Below are positions 6,479 through 9,038 of a stretch of 9,038 bases of DNA, one piece after another. The notes beneath the pieces were generated by a model that was given only the letters and a program-made list of their open reading frames with translations, was not told the DNA's origin and did not search any database. The position numbers and the translations under genes were made by a program. Location of the stretch: assembly GCA_021156245.1 (NCBI GenBank), contig JAJNBO010000067.1:1-9038 (forward strand), written 5' to 3'. The stretch's first letter is position 1. Each line of letters starts with the position of its first letter. The DNA comes from Ramlibacter sp. (lineage in GTDB: Bacteria > Pseudomonadota > Gammaproteobacteria > Burkholderiales > Burkholderiaceae_C).

Positions 6479-7327
6479 ATGAGCGATGCCCGGGTCGAAT
6501 CGACCCTTTCCACTTATACGGCCAGCGACGGAGACAACCTCGCGGTGCAGGACTGGCACTTGCCGCCGGGCGTGCAACCGCGCGCGTCGGTGCTCATGGT
6601 GCACGGCCTGGGCGAGCACGCCGGTCGCTACGACCCGGTGGCGCAGCGGCTCAATGCCTGGGGCTTCGCGGTGCGCAGCTACGACCAGTACGGCCATGGC
6701 GAATCGGGCGGCGTGCGCGGCGCGCTGCCGCAGACCACGCGGCTGGTCGAAGATCTCTGCGACCTGGCGGACAGCATGCAACGCCGCCATCCCGGCGCGC
6801 CATTGGTGGTGCTGGGGCACAGCATGGGCGGCCTGGTTGCGGCGAGCCTGGTGGCGCGCGGCCTGTGCCGTGTCGACGCACTGGTGCTCTCCTCGCCCGC
6901 GCTCGCGACTCGCCTGAACGCGGTGCAGAAGATGCTGATGGCGGTGGTGCCGCGGCTCGCGCCCAACCTCACGGTGGGCAACGGGCTGGATCCGCAGTTC
7001 CTCACCCACGATGCTGGTGTGGTCGAGGCCTACAAGGCCGACCCGCTGGTGCACGATCGCGTCTCGGGCCGGCTGGCGCGCTTCATCCAGGACGAGGCGG
7101 TGCCGGTGCTGGCGCAGGCGCCGCACTGGAACGTGCCGACGCTGCTGATGTACGCGGGCGATGACCGCATCATCGACCCGGCGGGCAGCCACCAGTTCGC
7201 GCGCGTGGCGCCGCCCGCAGTGGTCACCTCGCGCTGCTTCGAGCACCTGTGGCACGAGATCTTCCACGAGGTCGATTGCGAGCCGGTGTTCGGCTGCCTC
7301 AAGGAGTGGCTGGACGCGCGGTTCTAG
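6479..7327 (+). CDS. Alpha/beta hydrolase, monoacylglycerol lipase-like (Hydrolase_4)
   Basis: A 282-residue alpha/beta hydrolase of the serine aminopeptidase S33 / Hydrolase_4 group, close in pattern to monoacylglycerol lipases. The oxyanion-hole motif VHGLGEH is at 41-47, followed by YDQYGHGES at 68-76, the nucleophile elbow GHSMG at 113-117 with catalytic S115, the acid in AGDDRIIDP (D228 or D229), and the catalytic histidine in LWHEIFHE (H259), which mirrors the YHEIFNE motif of monoacylglycerol lipases. No signal peptide is present, so it is probably cytoplasmic and hydrolyses monoacylglycerols or related esters; a lysophospholipase role is an alternative. The ATG directly follows a promoter-like sequence with no ribosome binding site, and the gene appears monocistronic. 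A REP-like inverted repeat begins 11 bases past the TAG stop and may end the transcript. Confidence 0.88.
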   Translation: MSDARVESTLSTYTASDGDNLAVQDWHLPPGVQPRASVLMVHGLGEHAGRYDPVAQRLNAWGFAVRSYDQYGHGESGGVRGALPQTTRLVEDLCDLADSMQRRHPGAPLVVLGHSMGGLVAASLVARGLCRVDALVLSSPALATRLNAVQKMLMAVVPRLAPNLTVGNGLDPQFLTHDAGVVEAYKADPLVHDRVSGRLARFIQDEAVPVLAQAPHWNVPTLLMYAGDDRIIDPAGSHQFARVAPPAVVTSRCFEHLWHEIFHEVDCEPVFGCLKEWLDARF

Positions 7328-7337
7328 GTTTCCGGAG

Positions 7338-7433
7338 CACCGGGGTTCGGCTGCGCGCTCACCACCAGCCTACGGGATACGCATTGCCTCTTTCGTAGGC
7401 CGGTGGTGAGCGGCGACAGCCCGAACCCCGGTG
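7338..7433. repeat. REPIN/BIME-like inverted pair of REP-type palindromes; probable bidirectional terminator
   Basis: The left arm (7338-7374) and right arm (7394-7433) pair in four blocks: CACCGGGGTTCGG with CCGAACCCCGGTG (13 pairs), CTG/CAG, CGCTCACCACC with GGTGGTGAGCG (11 pairs) and GCCTACG with CGTAGGC (7 pairs). That gives 34 pairs with small internal loops around a 19-base centre. Each arm, read outward from the centre, starts with GTAG (7395-7398 on plus, 7373-7370 on minus) and is itself an imperfect palindrome (GGTGGT against ACCCCGG). This is the layout of REP sequences, here as an inverted pair. The element fills the gap between two convergent genes and ends four bases from the MFS stop codon, so it would also serve as terminator for both. 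No RAYT transposase is in the window, and repetition elsewhere in the genome cannot be seen from here. Confidence 0.6.
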
Positions 7434-7436
7434 ACC

Positions 7437-8609
7437 TCAAGCGACCACCGGCCGCGCCCGCCGCATCCCCAACCAGATCAACCCGGACGCCACCACCGCC
7501 ATCGGCAGCAGCGACCCGAAGTTCAGCCACGTCCACCCTTGCGTGGTGACCAGCACGCCCGAGGCCAGCGATGTCAGTGACAGCGTGGCGAACAGGAAGA
7601 AGTTGAGAGCTCCTTGGGCGCGATCACGCTCTTCCGGCGCATAGGAGGTCAGCGCCAGCGTCGTGCTGCCGGTGAACAGGAAGTTCCACCCCAGCCCGAG
7701 CAGGAACAGCGCGATGGTGAACTGGTGCAGCTCCACGCCCGACAGCGCCACGAGCACGCAGACGAAGTTCAGCGACACGCCCACCCCCATCACCGGCAGC
7801 GCGCCGAAGCGCTTGATCAGGTGCCCGGTGAAGAAGCCCGGCGCGAACATGCCGATCACGTGCCACTGCAGCACGAACGCCGCGTCCTCGAACGGCAGGC
7901 CGCACATCTGCATCGCCAGGGGCGTCGAGGCCATCAGCAGGTTCATCACGCCGAAGCCGAGCGCGCCCGACATCGCGGCGATGGCGAACACCGGCTGCTG
8001 CAGCAACTGCAGCACCGAGCGGCCGACCGGTGAGCCTGCGGTCTTGGGCGGCACCGGCGGAAAGCGCATGACGGCCAGCAGCAGCATCGCCAGCACGGCG
8101 ACGCCCGCCAGCGCGAGATAGGCGCCGGCGAAGGGCGCTTCGGCGATGTCGCGCGTGCGCGTGGCCAGCCAGGGGCCTGCGACGGCGCCGATCAATCCGC
8201 CGGCCATCACCAGCGACACGGCTTTCTCGCGCGCCGAGGGCTGCGCCAGTTCGGCCGAGGCGAAGCGGTACAGGCCGGCGTTGGCGGCGTAGAAGCCGGC
8301 GATGACGGTGCCCGTGCAGAGCAGCCAGAAGTTGCGCGTGCCGGCCGCATAGGCGCACAGCAGCGCCGAGCCCATCGCCACCAGCAGGCCGAGCTGGAAG
8401 GCGCGCTTGCGCCCCAATCGCGCCTGCGAGCGCGCGACGACGCCGGTGAAGAGCGCGCCGCCGACCACGTAGCCCATCACCGGCAGCGTCGCCATCCAGC
8501 CGTACGGCGCGAGCGACAGGCCGACCAGCCCGTTGATGGCGATGAAGGTGACGTTGTTGGTGAGAAAGAGGCCCTGCAGCACCGCCAGCAGCCAGAGATT
8601 GCGGTTCAT
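7437..8609 (-). CDS. MFS transporter, substrate unknown
   Basis: A 390-residue inner-membrane protein with about twelve hydrophobic helices, the usual size for the major facilitator superfamily. An MFS motif-A-like loop, ARSQARLGRKRAF, lies at 59-71 between helices 2 and 3. A motif-C-like GGLIGAVAGP is at 137-146 in helix 5, and a second-half counterpart, FFTGHLIKRFGA, is at 259-270. The stretch GLGWNFLFTGSTTL at 305-318 and YAPEERDRAQGALNF after it resemble an uncharacterised MFS group. The start at 8609 forms an ATGA overlap with the rsmE stop, with an AGGG-type ribosome binding site four bases upstream inside rsmE; a longer open frame to 8906 is arginine-rich and out of phase with rsmE. 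Translation is probably coupled to rsmE. Nothing in the sequence identifies the cargo. Confidence 0.88.
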   Translation of the reverse strand: MNRNLWLLAVLQGLFLTNNVTFIAINGLVGLSLAPYGWMATLPVMGYVVGGALFTGVVARSQARLGRKRAFQLGLLVAMGSALLCAYAAGTRNFWLLCTGTVIAGFYAANAGLYRFASAELAQPSAREKAVSLVMAGGLIGAVAGPWLATRTRDIAEAPFAGAYLALAGVAVLAMLLLAVMRFPPVPPKTAGSPVGRSVLQLLQQPVFAIAAMSGALGFGVMNLLMASTPLAMQMCGLPFEDAAFVLQWHVIGMFAPGFFTGHLIKRFGALPVMGVGVSLNFVCVLVALSGVELHQFTIALFLLGLGWNFLFTGSTTLALTSYAPEERDRAQGALNFFLFATLSLTSLASGVLVTTQGWTWLNFGSLLPMAVVASGLIWLGMRRARPVVA

Positions 8610-9038
8610 GGTGCCCTGCCTGCGGTGAGGACGGCCAGTGCCGCCAGGGGTGCGGTCTCGGCGCGCAGCACGCGCGGGCCGAGGTGAACGGGGATCCAGC
8701 CGCGGGCCAGCGCCGTGTCTTCTTCGGCGGGGGCGAGGCCGCCCTCGGGGCCGGAGAGCAGCGTCAGTTCCCCAGGCGGCGGCAATGCGGCCAGCGCTTG
8801 CGTGCCCGCGCGCAGCGAGAGCACCAGGCCCGGAGAGCGTTGCGCGGCAAGCCACGCGGCCAGCGGCTGCACCGGGTGCACGGTGGGCACCCGGTTGCGG
8901 CCGCACTGCTCGCAGGCGGCGATGGCCACGCCCTGCCAGTGCGCCTGCTTCTTCTGCGCGCGTTCGCCGGCCGGGCGCAGCACGCTGCGCTCCGCCAGCA
9001 GCGGCTGGATGGAGGCGACGCCCAGCTCGGTCGCCTTT
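8606..9038 (-). CDS. rsmE: 16S rRNA (uracil-1498-N3)-methyltransferase RsmE, C-terminal part, 5' end outside window
   Basis: About 143 C-terminal residues of a roughly 240-residue protein are visible; the frame is open to the window edge and starts there with KATELGVASIQPLLAERSV, the classic entry to the SPOUT methyltransferase domain. GVAIAACEQCGRNRVPTV follows, then the S-adenosylmethionine-binding LLSGPEGGLAPAEE and the trefoil-knot segment HLGPRVLRAETAPLAAL. The GTG at 8983 is internal, not the start. RsmE uses SAM to methylate N3 of U1498 in 16S rRNA of the small ribosomal subunit. Its TGA overlaps the ATG of the MFS gene. Assignment is confident; the N-terminal PUA-like domain lies beyond the window. 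Confidence 0.93.
   Translation of the reverse strand, partial: KATELGVASIQPLLAERSVLRPAGERAQKKQAHWQGVAIAACEQCGRNRVPTVHPVQPLAAWLAAQRSPGLVLSLRAGTQALAALPPPGELTLLSGPEGGLAPAEEDTALARGWIPVHLGPRVLRAETAPLAALAVLTAGRAP

Noticed and set aside
7324..7536. A 70-codon minus-strand frame crossing the inverted repeat
   Set aside because: It spans the REP-like arms and the MFS 3' end with no start signal and no protein-like features.
8610..8906. An N-terminal extension of the MFS protein
   Set aside because: The extra 99 residues are Arg/Pro-rich and lie in a shifted frame of rsmE; the first transmembrane helix begins right after the ATG at 8609.

Overview
The window is a GC-rich (roughly 70%), densely coded bacterial chromosome segment. 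Gene content and codon use suggest a betaproteobacterium of the Burkholderiales, most like the Comamonadaceae (Ramlibacter/Variovorax type). This is inferred from protein style and gene neighbourhoods, not from a marker gene. No tRNA, rRNA, CRISPR array, integrase or transposase is visible, and base composition looks even throughout, so it reads as ordinary chromosome rather than an island. No stretch longer than about 110 bases lacks a gene.

Left part, plus strand: the C-terminal part of a ChrA-type chromate transporter (1-954, cut by the window edge), then a two-gene unit, denD-otnI (989-1999 and 2010-2831). These resemble D-erythronate dehydrogenase and 2-oxo-tetronate (hydroxypyruvate-type) isomerase, the first two steps of four-carbon acid-sugar catabolism. 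The kinase (OtnK) and decarboxylase (OtnC) of that pathway are not in the window.

Middle, minus strand: read in the direction of transcription, a DXD-containing glycosyltransferase-like protein (4857-4117), a DUF72/YecE-like protein whose TTG start overlaps the previous stop codon (4120-3374), a 97-base gap with a GC-rich hairpin, and a DUF421/YetF-like small membrane protein (3276-2812). The 3' end of the last overlaps the 3' end of otnI by 20 bases, tail to tail.

Right part, plus strand: an M20-family metallopeptidase with a complete metal-binding set (4921-6393), a GNRA-loop hairpin likely to be its terminator, and then a monoacylglycerol-lipase-like alpha/beta hydrolase (6479-7327). The hydrolase's promoter-like sequence sits so close to the ATG that the mRNA may be leaderless. 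The far right is minus strand: rsmE (16S rRNA m3U1498 methyltransferase, cut by the window edge) and an MFS transporter (8609-7437) coupled by an ATGA overlap.

The most distinctive non-coding structure lies between the convergent hydrolase and MFS genes. It is a 96-base interrupted inverted repeat (7338-7433) whose two arms are each REP-like: a GTAG head followed by an imperfect palindrome, in opposite orientation. It looks like a REPIN/BIME-type element that could also stop transcription from both sides. No undescribed multi-gene system is evident; the best leads are this element, the split erythronate module, and the glycosyltransferase-DUF72 pair.
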